Shown here piece after piece: positions 1-8,307 of a stretch of DNA of 64,000 nucleotides. Both the position numbers and the translations under genes were made by a program. Positions within the stretch are counted from its first letter, which is position 1, and each line of letters opens with the position of its first letter. The notes below the pieces were generated by a model. That model saw nothing but the letters and a program-made list of their open reading frames with translations, did not search any database and had not been told where the DNA came from. The DNA is from Lacibacter sp. H407 (GTDB lineage Bacteria > Bacteroidota > Bacteroidia > Chitinophagales > Chitinophagaceae), in assembly GCF_037892605.1 (NCBI RefSeq), contig NZ_JBBKTU010000001.1:868001-932000 (forward strand), given 5' to 3'.

Positions 1-786
1 TTTGCAAAAGAAACAAACACACCTGTTTTTCTGATTGGTCATATAACAAAAGACGGAACCATAGCAGGACCAAAAATCCTGGAACACATGGTGGACACGG
101 TTTTGCAGTTCGAAGGCGATCGTCATTATGCATACAGAATTTTGCGAACCATGAAGAATCGTTTTGGTTCAACATCTGAATTAGGCATTTATGAAATGAG
201 TGATACAGGTATGCGACCTGTACTAAATCCAAGTGAAATTCTGATCACACAAAAAGAAGATCAACTGAGTGGCATTGCCATTGCAGCTACCATGGAAGGT
301 ATGCGTCCGTTGTTACTCGAAGTACAGGCATTGGTAACACAAAGTGTATACGGAACACCACAACGAACTGTTACAGGTTTTGATCTGCGACGTTTGCAAT
401 TGTTATTAGCAGTGTTGGAAAAACGTGGTGGCTTCCATTTTGGAATGAAGGATGTATTTCTAAATATTGCTGGTGGAATAAAAGTTGAAGATCCATCCAT
501 TGACCTCGCTGTACTTTGTGCGTTGTTATCGAGTTATGAAGATGTACCGCTCAATCCACATATTTGTTTTGCAGGCGAAGTAGGCTTAAGTGGAGAGATC
601 CGTGCAGTGAACAGAATTGACCAACGCATTGCCGAAGCTGAAAAATTAGGCTTTGAAAAAATCATCATCAGTCGTTACAATCTTGGTCACAGAAAAGAAA
701 CAGATAAGAAGATGATGCAGAAATACAATATTGAAATTATTACGATGGGGAAAGTAGAAGAACTGTATCAATATTTATTTCAATAA
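1..786 (+). CDS. radA: DNA repair protein RadA/Sms, C-terminal part
   Basis: The frame is open from base 1, so only the last ~261 residues are seen; the ATP-binding part and start lie outside the window. RadA is a RecA-like, DnaB-type branch-migration helicase in homologous recombination. Seen: a segment ending Walker B and leading to HMVDTV (visible residue ~30), then the RadA-diagnostic KNRFGST motif (~52-58), then a Lon-protease-like domain with NIAGGIKVEDPSIDLA (~155-170). In RadA this domain is thought to be structural rather than proteolytic. The C-terminus looks complete. The ComF-like gene follows on the same strand after about 120 bases. Identification is secure from the KNRFGST and Lon-like combination. 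Confidence 0.95.
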   Translation, partial: FAKETNTPVFLIGHITKDGTIAGPKILEHMVDTVLQFEGDRHYAYRILRTMKNRFGSTSELGIYEMSDTGMRPVLNPSEILITQKEDQLSGIAIAATMEGMRPLLLEVQALVTQSVYGTPQRTVTGFDLRRLQLLLAVLEKRGGFHFGMKDVFLNIAGGIKVEDPSIDLAVLCALLSSYEDVPLNPHICFAGEVGLSGEIRAVNRIDQRIAEAEKLGFEKIIISRYNLGHRKETDKKMMQKYNIEIITMGKVEELYQYLFQ

Positions 787-909
787 CACTGCAGAAAAAA
801 CGTAACTACACTTGTTATTATAAGTAAGATGCTTGATGCATCATGTAATTGTATGGTTGATCAAAATGCAGCCATTGCATTTTTTATATTCGTTCCGTAT
901 CTTACTTTT

Positions 910-1614
910 ATGATTAACACCCGCAAATTACTCAACGATTTTGCACATCTTTTTTACCCCCATACCTGTGCCGGATGCGGCAGCGATTTGCTGGAACAGG
1001 ACCAGTCCATCTGCCTCCATTGCTACAGTATTTTGCCCGAAACGGGCTTTTTTGGCCTTCCCGGCAACCCCATCGAAAAAATATTTTATGGGCGGTTACC
1101 TGTTAAAAAGGCAGCCACCGGATACTACTTTTCGAAAAGCTCGGTGCTCCAGCGGCTCACCCATCAGCTGAAATACAGCGGAAACCGGGAAGTTGGTCGC
1201 CAACTCGGCCGTTGGATGGGGCTGCAACTGCAAAACAGCGGTCGATTTACCGATGTTGAGGCACTGGTACCTTTGCCGCTTTTTCCCGAAAAGGAAAAAA
1301 AGCGGGGGTATAACCAGGCTACCTTATTATGTGAGGGCATTGCTGACATCTGCAACCTGCCCGTATTGAACGATGCCGTTCGCCGGAAACGCTACACCGA
1401 TACCCAAACAAAAAAGGGCAGAACCGAACGCTTGAAAAATGTAGAAGGTAGTTTTGAATTAGGCGATGCTCAACTGATGAAGCAGAAACATGTGTTGCTG
1501 GTAGATGATGTTATTACAACCGGCGCCACGCTGGAAGCTTGTGGCTTCGCCATCACGCAAGCTGAAAATACAGAACTCAGCATTGCCACACTTGCCTGGT
1601 CGAGTAACGAATAA
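910..1614 (+). CDS. ComF family protein (phosphoribosyltransferase fold)
   Basis: This is a 234-residue ComF/GntX-type protein; homologues are linked to DNA uptake and handling of incoming single strands. Seen: an N-terminal zinc-finger-like pair of CxxC motifs (C20/C23 and C35/C38), then a type I phosphoribosyltransferase domain with the PRPP loop VLLVDDVITTGATLE (~195-209). An in-frame ATG 81 bases upstream exists, but its extra 27 residues are unlike the family, whose members start just before the cysteines. It lies downstream of radA on the same strand; both are recombination or transformation related, but co-transcription is inference. The biochemical activity of ComF proteins is not well defined. 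Confidence 0.9.
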   Translation: MINTRKLLNDFAHLFYPHTCAGCGSDLLEQDQSICLHCYSILPETGFFGLPGNPIEKIFYGRLPVKKAATGYYFSKSSVLQRLTHQLKYSGNREVGRQLGRWMGLQLQNSGRFTDVEALVPLPLFPEKEKKRGYNQATLLCEGIADICNLPVLNDAVRRKRYTDTQTKKGRTERLKNVEGSFELGDAQLMKQKHVLLVDDVITTGATLEACGFAITQAENTELSIATLAWSSNE

Positions 1615-1670
1615 AGTTTAACAGCTATAAAAACAAACGATTCCGATCTTCATTCCTATTTTTACAACTT

Positions 1671-3062
1671 GTGAGAACCTATTTACCCATACTGCTGATC
1701 CTTGCCCTTATGTTTGCTGGCTCCTGCCGCAAAGACAATTTACTTACCAGCAAAGAAGCCCGACTTTCAATTGATGCCGACAGTTTAAAATTTGACACGG
1801 TGTTTACCACAGCCGGATCGGTCACTCAATTCTTTCTGATTAAGAACGATAACAAACAAAAGATCAACATCAATAATCTGCAGCTGATGGGTGGCAGCAG
1901 TTCTGCCTTTAAAATAAATGTAGATGGAAGTCAGGGTACACAGTTCAACGGTATTGAAATAGCTGCCAACGACAGTATTTATGTTTTTGTTCGGGTAAAC
2001 GTAAATCCCAATGCCGATAACCAACCATTTATTCTACGAGACAGTATTAAAATTGAATGGAACGGCAATACTTCATTCAAACAACTTGAAGCGTGGGGAC
2101 AAAATGCAAACTATATCCGCAGTACAATTTTTCAGGGCAACATTAATTGGGCAAACGATAAGCCATACGTGATACTTGGTGGAATGATCGTGGATACCAA
2201 TGCTGTACTTACGATTCAACAAGGAACAAGAATTCATTTGAATGCCGATGCTCCGTTTATTGTTGATGGTACGTTGATCGTAAACGGAACAAAAACAGAC
2301 AGTGTGGTATTTAGAAGCAATCGTCTGGATATACCATATAATGAGTACCCCGGCGCATGGCCCGGTATTTATTTCCGTGGCAGCAGCATCAACAATCGAT
2401 TAACATACACATATATAAGGAACGCTTACCAGGGAATTGTTGTTGAACGTCCTGCTACCAATGCAAACCCGAAACTGATCCTCAATAATTGTGTGCTTGA
2501 TAATATTTATGATATTGGCTTGTTTGCGGTGAACACAAGTATTGTTGCCAACAACTGTCTCATCAGTAATTGCGGAAGTAATGTTGCATTAATTTATGGT
2601 GGCAATTATCAATTCAACCATTGCACCATCGTAACCGCTTCCAGTTCGTTTATTGAACATAAGAACCCCGTACTTACTGCAACCAACTTTGTAAAGCAAA
2701 ACAATCAGGTATTCACTTCGCCATTAACTGCAAGCTTTACCAATAGTATTGTTTGGGGCGATGAAGGTTTTGTAGAAAATGAAATTGTGGTACAGAAGGA
2801 AGGAAATGATGCTGCTACGCTTATATTGAACAATGTGTTGTACCGTGCCAAAACCGATCCATCCAACACAACATTTAACAACGTGATCAAAAACAACATT
2901 CCACAGTTTGATAGCGTTGATGTTGTTCGACGTATTTATAATTTCCGGCTGAAAGACGGCTCTCCTGCCATTAATAAAGGAATCGTTACTTCATTGGTTA
3001 CCGACTTTGACGGGTTGCCCCGGGTTGGACTTCCCGACCTTGGCTGTTACGAAAAGCAGTAA
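1671..3062 (+). CDS. Lipoprotein with predicted right-handed beta-helix
   Basis: A 463-residue protein starting at GTG. The N-terminus is a lipoprotein signal with lipobox AGSC (Cys19), so it is probably anchored in an envelope membrane. The middle (~150-400) has the short hydrophobic, Asn/Gly-rich rungs of a right-handed parallel beta-helix (phrases such as ILNNCVLDNIYDIGLF and LISNCGSNVALIYGGNYQF). The end carries a DGSPAINKG...DLGCYE signature common in Bacteroidota parallel-beta-helix surface proteins. No catalytic set of a polysaccharide lyase is evident. The GPx gene follows on the same strand. Function unknown; an adhesive or glycan-contacting role is only a guess. Confidence 0.75.
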   Translation: MRTYLPILLILALMFAGSCRKDNLLTSKEARLSIDADSLKFDTVFTTAGSVTQFFLIKNDNKQKININNLQLMGGSSSAFKINVDGSQGTQFNGIEIAANDSIYVFVRVNVNPNADNQPFILRDSIKIEWNGNTSFKQLEAWGQNANYIRSTIFQGNINWANDKPYVILGGMIVDTNAVLTIQQGTRIHLNADAPFIVDGTLIVNGTKTDSVVFRSNRLDIPYNEYPGAWPGIYFRGSSINNRLTYTYIRNAYQGIVVERPATNANPKLILNNCVLDNIYDIGLFAVNTSIVANNCLISNCGSNVALIYGGNYQFNHCTIVTASSSFIEHKNPVLTATNFVKQNNQVFTSPLTASFTNSIVWGDEGFVENEIVVQKEGNDAATLILNNVLYRAKTDPSNTTFNNVIKNNIPQFDSVDVVRRIYNFRLKDGSPAINKGIVTSLVTDFDGLPRVGLPDLGCYEKQ

Positions 3063-3156
3063 AAAAGGACGAACGGGCAACGTTCCTGATCAGTTTTGCA
3101 TCATCTTTGAACAGAATTACAAGTTTCCTGTTATTCATCTTAAACAACTCAATTTT

Positions 3157-3702
3157 ATGATACGTCTTATTCTTGCCCTTGTGGTTTTTGTTTCGTTTGC
3201 TTTTACCGTGAATGATAAAGCAGTTACTGCACCTCCTACTGTTTACAACTTTAAGGTTGAAGATATTGATGGTAAAACAATTGACTTTTCGAAGTACAAA
3301 GGAAAAAAGATATTGATTGTCAATACTGCTTCGAAGTGTGGTTACACCAAACAATACGAAGACCTGGAGAAATTGTACCAGCAGTACAAAAACAAATTGG
3401 TGATCATTGGCTTCCCTGCAAATAATTTCGGCGGACAAGAACCCGGCAGTAACGCTGAGATCAAAGAATTTTGTACAGGCACATTCAATGTAACATTCCC
3501 GATGGCTGCCAAGATCAGTGTAAAGGGTGATGATATGCATCCGTTGTACCAGTGGCTAACCAGTAAAGACAAAAATGGTGTGCTGGATGCAGAAGTGAAA
3601 TGGAATTTCAACAAATTTTTATTGAACGAAAAAGGTGAACTGGTTGCTTACTTTCCAAGTAAAGTGACGCCGTTGAGTGAAGAGATCACAAGTAAGTTGT
3701 AA
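3157..3702 (+). CDS. Glutathione peroxidase-like thiol peroxidase, secreted
   Basis: A 181-residue GPx-family peroxidase that reduces hydroperoxides, in bacteria often with thioredoxin. It has a hydrophobic signal-like N-terminus (~1-17), so export is likely. Seen: peroxidatic Cys61 in NTASKCGYT (Cys, not selenocysteine), Gln94 in FGGQEPG, and Trp/Asn in KWNFNKF (~148-152), completing the Cys-Gln-Trp-Asn site. Cys106 in KEFC may be the resolving cysteine. The reading frame extends 50 codons upstream, but that part overlaps the previous gene and lacks a signal, so the ATG before the hydrophobic stretch is chosen. A paralogue lies at 49727-50407. A strong terminator follows. Confidence 0.93.
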   Translation: MIRLILALVVFVSFAFTVNDKAVTAPPTVYNFKVEDIDGKTIDFSKYKGKKILIVNTASKCGYTKQYEDLEKLYQQYKNKLVIIGFPANNFGGQEPGSNAEIKEFCTGTFNVTFPMAAKISVKGDDMHPLYQWLTSKDKNGVLDAEVKWNFNKFLLNEKGELVAYFPSKVTPLSEEITSKL

Positions 3703-3722
3703 CAAATTTCAAAGTAAATAAG

Positions 3723-3753
3723 AAAAGCAGAAGTGAATTACTTCTGCTTTTTG
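3723..3753 (+). terminator. Rho-independent terminator after GPx
   Basis: A perfect 12-bp stem (AAAAGCAGAAGT with its complement), a 5-base loop GAATT, and a following T run. It lies 20 bases after the GPx stop and upstream of holB. Confidence 0.9.
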
Positions 3754-3780
3754 CTTTTCATCAAATCCTATCTTCGCCGC

Positions 3781-4956
3781 ATGCAATTCAGCCACATCAT
3801 CGGGCAGCAACATGTGATTCAGCAACTGCAGGAAATGGTCGATCATAATCGCCTCAGCCATGCATTGCTCTTCATTGGTAAGGAAGGAAGCGGTGCATTA
3901 CCACTTGCACTTGCCTTCAGCTCCTATGTGGTTTCGCAAAGCGAAAAAAACAAGCCCGTTGCTGTAACCGCAGGGTTGTTTGGCGATGAACCAGTGGCAG
4001 CACCTGTAAGTCATGGTGCAGAGTTGGCAGAACAATACATCCATCCAGATATACATTACAGTTATCCCGTTATTCCACGAAAGAGTGGCGATAAACCTGT
4101 AAGCACTGATTATATTACCGAGTGGCGGGAGTTCATCAAACAATATCCTTACGGCAATGTGTACGACTGGCTGCAGTTTATTGGTGCAGAAAACAAACAG
4201 GGAAATATCACGGCCGCCGAATGTGCTGACATTATCCGCAAACTCAGTTTAAAAAGTTTCGAAAGCGAATACAAAATTCTGTTGTTGTGGATGCCCGAAT
4301 ATCTCGGCAACGAAGGCAACAAATTATTGAAACTGATCGAAGAGCCACCGGCCAACACCTTATTTATATTAGTAGCTGAAAATGAAAGTCTGGTGTTACC
4401 TACCATTCTAAGTCGTTGCCAAACGGTTCGCATACCGCCGATTGACTTGAAAGATACGGCGACCGCATTAGTGGAACGTGCCAAACTCACCGAAGAACAG
4501 GCAATGCAAATTGCCGGTGTAAGCGAAGGCAACTACCGGGAAGCACTTCAACTGATTCAACATGCGGAGGAAGATTGGCAATCGCTGTTACGGGAATGGC
4601 TCAACGCAGTTCTAAAAAGCGGACCTATTGCACAGGTAAAATGGGTTGACACCATCAGCCAGTTGGGCCGTGAAAAGCAAAAGCAATTCCTCCGCTACTT
4701 TACGCATTTGCTGGAGCAAAGCATCCGACTGCGCACCATGGGCGAAGAACATTTACCGCTCACCGGCGCAGAAAAAGATTTCGCCATCCGCCTCAACAAA
4801 CTTTGCGATGTAAGTCAGCAACAGGCTATTACCCAGGAACTCGATCGTGCTGCCTACCATATTGAACGGAACGCCAACGCTAAGATGCTGTTTCTGGCGC
4901 TCACCATTAAACTCTACCATATTATTGCCAATCATTCGGTGATTGAGGTAGGCTAA
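3781..4956 (+). CDS. holB: DNA polymerase III delta-prime subunit
   Basis: A 391-residue clamp-loader subunit of the replicative polymerase. It opens with HIIGQQHVIQQL, followed by SHALLFIGKEGSGALPLA (~26-43), a P-loop lacking the catalytic Lys as in ATPase-inactive delta-prime. The sensor-like SRC motif occurs in ILSRCQTVRI (~216), and KLLKLIEEPP precedes it, as in HolB/DnaX proteins. The usual zinc-binding cysteines are not obvious. The start is the ATG just before QFSHIIGQQ; an upstream ATG would add 16 hydrophobic residues unlike the family. A near-consensus -7 box (TATCTTCG) ends five bases before it. holB followed by ricT is a neighbourhood shared with Firmicutes. Confidence 0.92.
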   Translation: MQFSHIIGQQHVIQQLQEMVDHNRLSHALLFIGKEGSGALPLALAFSSYVVSQSEKNKPVAVTAGLFGDEPVAAPVSHGAELAEQYIHPDIHYSYPVIPRKSGDKPVSTDYITEWREFIKQYPYGNVYDWLQFIGAENKQGNITAAECADIIRKLSLKSFESEYKILLLWMPEYLGNEGNKLLKLIEEPPANTLFILVAENESLVLPTILSRCQTVRIPPIDLKDTATALVERAKLTEEQAMQIAGVSEGNYREALQLIQHAEEDWQSLLREWLNAVLKSGPIAQVKWVDTISQLGREKQKQFLRYFTHLLEQSIRLRTMGEEHLPLTGAEKDFAIRLNKLCDVSQQQAITQELDRAAYHIERNANAKMLFLALTIKLYHIIANHSVIEVG

Positions 4957-5377
4957 TTTTTTTCATTCCTAGGTACGAGGAATCTGCCGCTCATTCGTAT
5001 TTCTTCCCGGCAGATCTCTCCTTCGTCGAGATGACAGGGAAAGCAATCAACTCCTGCACAACTGTTAGCTTTGCATATAAATCCCTATTTTTGATGAATT
5101 GACCTGTGGTAAAGGATTTGAGCGGAGAAAAGGTCAACCTGTAAAGAAGGATTTTGTGAGTAAGCTTTTGAATTACTGATCGTCTTTTGTTGCGTCGCAC
5201 TCTTGTACTACATTGCCCATATCGGCAACGTATTTCAACATATCTACTGAATTTCAGGCTTTCCCAGCTGCATAGCGAACAAAGCGTACAAGTGAGTGAC
5301 ACAACCAAAGCCCCTAGCCATTCTTCCGCTTGCCATATCCTCTTGTCTTATTTTTTAACGATTAATTTCTCATTATA
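4957..5377. other. holB-ricT spacer with a degenerate dispersed element
   Basis: About 420 bases without a convincing gene. Bases ~4968-5043 hold a degenerate inverted pair (GAATCTGCCG opposite CGGCAGATC) followed by CTCCTTCGTCGAGATGACA, which resembles a short dispersed intergenic element often seen in Bacteroidota. The rest (5044-5377) shows nothing recognisable apart from a T-rich stretch before the ricT start. Two reading frames over it have no domain features or plausible start context. Confidence 0.5.
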
Positions 5378-6790
5378 ATGAGTTGTACAAGTTGTAGTAC
5401 GGGTAAACCGGGCGGTTGTAAAAGCAACGGTGGCTGCAGCACAGGTGGCTGTAACCGGCTGAATGTGCATGACTGGCTGGCGAACCTGCCGTTTAGTGAC
5501 CCTGATAGTGATTGCCGGATTGTGGAAGTAACGTTTAATAACGGTAGCCGGAAAGAATTTTACCGCAATAATACCTTGCAGAGTTTTACCAAAGGCGACA
5601 TGGTGGCCGTGGAAGGTGTAAGTGGTTTTGATGTAGGCATGGTGAACATCAGCGGAGAGTTGGTGCGTTTGCAGATGAAGAAAAAAGGCGTGAAGGAAGA
5701 TAATCCCGACCATAAAAAGATCATGCGCCGGGCCAACGACATGGATCTGCAAAAATGGAGTGAAAGCAAGGAACGTGAAAAACCAACGCAGGTTCGTGCA
5801 AGGGCGATCATTATTCAGTTGAACCTGGATATGAAACTGATTGAAGTGGAATTCCAGGCCGATGGACGAAAAGCTACTTTTTATTATACTGCTGACGATC
5901 GTGTGGATTTTCGTGAACTGATCAAGATCTACGCCAGCGAGTTTAAGATAAAAGTGGAAATGAAGCAGATCGGTATTCGCCAGGAAGCTGCCAAGATCGG
6001 CGGCATCGGCAGTTGCGGTCGTGAGCTTTGTTGCAGCAGTTGGTTGAGCGATTTCAAAAGCGTAACCACTACTATTGCCCGTTATCAAAACCTCACCATT
6101 AATCAAACAAAACTCAGCGGACAATGTGGACGTTTGAAATGTTGTTTGAATTATGAATTGGATACATACCTCGATGCGTTGCAGCATTTCCCCAACAATG
6201 CCGAAACATTGGAGCTGAGTCGTGGTACTGCACAACTCATCAAGAAAGATATTTTCAAAAACCTGATGTGGTACATTCTGCCGGGGAGTAACCAACAATA
6301 TCCTGTTCCCATTGAAAGGGTAAAAGAAATCAGGTTGATGAATGTAAAGGGGCAACGTCCTGATGAATTAGGTGCCATTGAACTTTCACCTGCAAAAGCT
6401 GAAGAGAAAGAACATGCACATGTGGAATTGGTTGGACAGATCAGTTTGAAAACCTTGGAGCGTGACAGCCGCCGGAGAAAAGACAAAGCACAAGGGCAGC
6501 AACGTCAGCAACAGCAACGTCAAGGTGGACAGCAAGGTCAACAACAACCTCAACAAAGAAGACCGCAACAAAACAGGCCGCAGCAAGGACAAGGTGGTGG
6601 TCAACCAAATAAACAAGGAGGACAACAACGTCCGCCACAAAAGCAACAACAGCAGCGACCACCGCAGCAGCAACGTGGCCCTCAACAGCAACGTCCGCCA
6701 CAGCAGCAGAACAAGCCGCAACAACCACAACAAAACCGGCCACAGATCGAAAAGAAAAAAGATCAACCGCCACAAAATGATAATGCATAA
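5378..6790 (+). CDS. ricT: RicT/YaaT-like PSP1 domain protein with Gln/Pro/Arg-rich tail
   Basis: A 470-residue homologue of Bacillus RicT, part of the RicT-RicF-RicA Fe-S complex that affects RNase Y-dependent mRNA processing and phosphorelays. Seen: a Cys/Gly-rich head (about six Cys in the first 25 residues), a PSP1 core (~45-330) with the two RicT cysteine clusters CGRELCC (~212) and CGRLKCC (~250), and, from about residue 367, a ~100-residue tail almost entirely Q, P, R, G and N. Such a tail is expected to be disordered and may bind RNA; that is inference. It follows holB as in Firmicutes. A clear terminator follows. The head and tail are the variable parts; the core assignment is firm. 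Confidence 0.88.
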   Translation: MSCTSCSTGKPGGCKSNGGCSTGGCNRLNVHDWLANLPFSDPDSDCRIVEVTFNNGSRKEFYRNNTLQSFTKGDMVAVEGVSGFDVGMVNISGELVRLQMKKKGVKEDNPDHKKIMRRANDMDLQKWSESKEREKPTQVRARAIIIQLNLDMKLIEVEFQADGRKATFYYTADDRVDFRELIKIYASEFKIKVEMKQIGIRQEAAKIGGIGSCGRELCCSSWLSDFKSVTTTIARYQNLTINQTKLSGQCGRLKCCLNYELDTYLDALQHFPNNAETLELSRGTAQLIKKDIFKNLMWYILPGSNQQYPVPIERVKEIRLMNVKGQRPDELGAIELSPAKAEEKEHAHVELVGQISLKTLERDSRRRKDKAQGQQRQQQQRQGGQQGQQQPQQRRPQQNRPQQGQGGGQPNKQGGQQRPPQKQQQQRPPQQQRGPQQQRPPQQQNKPQQPQQNRPQIEKKKDQPPQNDNA

Positions 6791-6794
6791 AAAC

Positions 6795-6821
6795 AAAACC
6801 CCGACGAGAGTTGGGGTTTTT
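6795..6821 (+). terminator. Rho-independent terminator after ricT
   Basis: An 11-bp stem (AAAACCCCGAC with its partner, one G-T pair), loop GAGA, then a T run. It starts a few bases after the ricT stop. Confidence 0.9.
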
Positions 6822-6906
6822 CATTTGAATTTGTGCTTAACAATTTTTGCAGCTCACGTGTTTTTAACGAAGTTCAACAATCAACATTTCATAACTTACT
6901 TTGAAT

Positions 6907-7761
6907 ATGCCACGCTGGATGAAACGCTCCTTTATGATTCTCGGAATAATTTTACTGCTCTGGCTCATCATGGCACAAAGCTGTATGAAGATGCGCATCA
7001 GCGACAGTAAAGCCAAGGAACAGTTTTTACAAGCAGGTATTGAATTACAAACACCTGTAAAAATGATCAACGGGTTTCCGTTGCATTATGCAAAAACCGG
7101 AAGTGATACATTACCTACTTTATTATTTGTACATGGAACACCCGGCAGTTGGGATGCCTTTGAAAATTATCTGAAGAATAAAGATCTGCTGCAACACTTC
7201 CGCATCATTTCCATTGATCGTCCTGGATTTGGTTATAGCGATTTTGGTAATGCGATGAATCTATCTGCACAAACAGAGATCATTGCAGCATGGATGGATT
7301 CGATCAATAACAACAAACCATTTATTATTATTGGTCATAGTTTGGGTGGACCAATGACAGTTAAACTTGCTGCTGCCCGGCCTGCTTATGCAAAAGCATT
7401 GGTGATACTGGCCGGCTCGCAAGATCCAGCCGCAGAGAAACCGGAAAAGTGGCGACCTGTGTTATTCAAAACACCATTGAATTATTTAGTGCCCGGTGCC
7501 TTGCGCCCCAGCAATGAAGAGTTATGGTATTTGAAAAAAGATCTGGTTGATATGAAACCGGACTATGAAAAAGTTACTTGTCCTGTTTATATACTACACG
7601 GTACAAAAGATATGTTGGTGCCTTACAGCAATGTAGCTTACACGCAAGAAATGCTCACAAAAACAGATTCGATTTTCGTAACAACCTTCGAAAAAGAAAA
7701 TCATTTTATTGTGTGGACGAGAGAGAAAGAGATTGTGGAGTTATTGATGAAATTGAAGTGA
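6907..7761 (+). CDS. Alpha/beta hydrolase, lipoprotein-like
   Basis: A 284-residue alpha/beta-hydrolase-fold enzyme. Seen: an N-terminal membrane segment ending MAQSC (possible lipobox), the oxyanion loop HGTPGSWDAF (~75), the nucleophile elbow GHSLGG (Ser ~144), the acid Asp in HGTKDMLVP (~232) and His in ENHFIVW (~266), so the triad is complete. The substrate cannot be read from sequence; family members hydrolyse esters, epoxides or haloalkanes. The ATG at 6907 is preferred to the TTG two codons earlier. It stands alone between the ricT terminator and a convergent gene. Confidence 0.88.
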   Translation: MPRWMKRSFMILGIILLLWLIMAQSCMKMRISDSKAKEQFLQAGIELQTPVKMINGFPLHYAKTGSDTLPTLLFVHGTPGSWDAFENYLKNKDLLQHFRIISIDRPGFGYSDFGNAMNLSAQTEIIAAWMDSINNNKPFIIIGHSLGGPMTVKLAAARPAYAKALVILAGSQDPAAEKPEKWRPVLFKTPLNYLVPGALRPSNEELWYLKKDLVDMKPDYEKVTCPVYILHGTKDMLVPYSNVAYTQEMLTKTDSIFVTTFEKENHFIVWTREKEIVELLMKLK

Positions 7762-7786
7762 TAAAGAACCTCAATGCTGCTATCAA

Positions 7787-8290
7787 TTAGTTACTTAAAA
7801 TAGAGAAATATCTCTTAAACCTATCACTGATACTCTTGGAAACTCCTCTGGCAATATAAATAACAACACCATTGAAAAACACCATGAAAAATAAAAAACC
7901 TACTAACAACTCTTCACTCCAACCTTCAACAATTAAATGATACAGGTTTTTTATACCAATAAAACTTGAGGTCAGAAATAGCAAGAAAAAGATGATATTC
8001 GGTCGAACAGATACTATAAGCTTTGTTTGTTCAACTGACGACTCAGAGACTTCGCCTTTTAGATAAGACAATTCAGTTTCAAACCCTCTTATAAAACTCA
8101 ATGACCATTTAGGTGTTAACACAAACTCATTCGGGTGGTCTGTAAATCTCCCTGTAAGATTCACTCTTGTATAAAATCCTTTTGAACCTTCTATCAACGA
8201 TTGCAATTGCTCAACAAACTGTTCTTCAGAATAGGTTAATATGTACACAGACTTTGTTCCGAAAAATGTTTGTGCAAAAAAGCGAATCAT
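7787..8290 (-). CDS. Hypothetical protein with two membrane segments
   Basis: A 167-residue protein of unknown family. The first ~90 residues are soluble and mixed alpha/beta. Two adjacent hydrophobic helices follow (~97-117 and ~128-148), then a short basic tail. The soluble domain would face the cytoplasm or periplasm depending on topology. It lies 17 bases downstream of the GH3/beta-lactamase fusion on the same strand and could be its last cistron. The stretch is AT-richer than its neighbours. No motif permits a functional call. Confidence 0.6.
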   Translation of the reverse strand: MIRFFAQTFFGTKSVYILTYSEEQFVEQLQSLIEGSKGFYTRVNLTGRFTDHPNEFVLTPKWSLSFIRGFETELSYLKGEVSESSVEQTKLIVSVRPNIIFFLLFLTSSFIGIKNLYHLIVEGWSEELLVGFLFFMVFFNGVVIYIARGVSKSISDRFKRYFSILSN

Positions 8291-8307
8291 GTATTGTTAT
8301 TTGATCT

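Noticed and set aside
2998-3540. 180-residue minus-strand frame opposite the GPx gene
   Set aside because: A shadow of the glutathione peroxidase, whose catalytic motifs are complete on the other strand.
4991-5308. 105-residue frame on the minus strand in the holB-ricT spacer
   Set aside because: No domain, signal or plausible start context; it overlaps a dispersed repeat and has odd Cys/Arg composition.
6386-6824. Long frames opposite the ricT tail
   Set aside because: They mirror the Gln/Pro-rich repetitive DNA (poly-Leu or poly-Val on the other strand) and overlap a secure gene.
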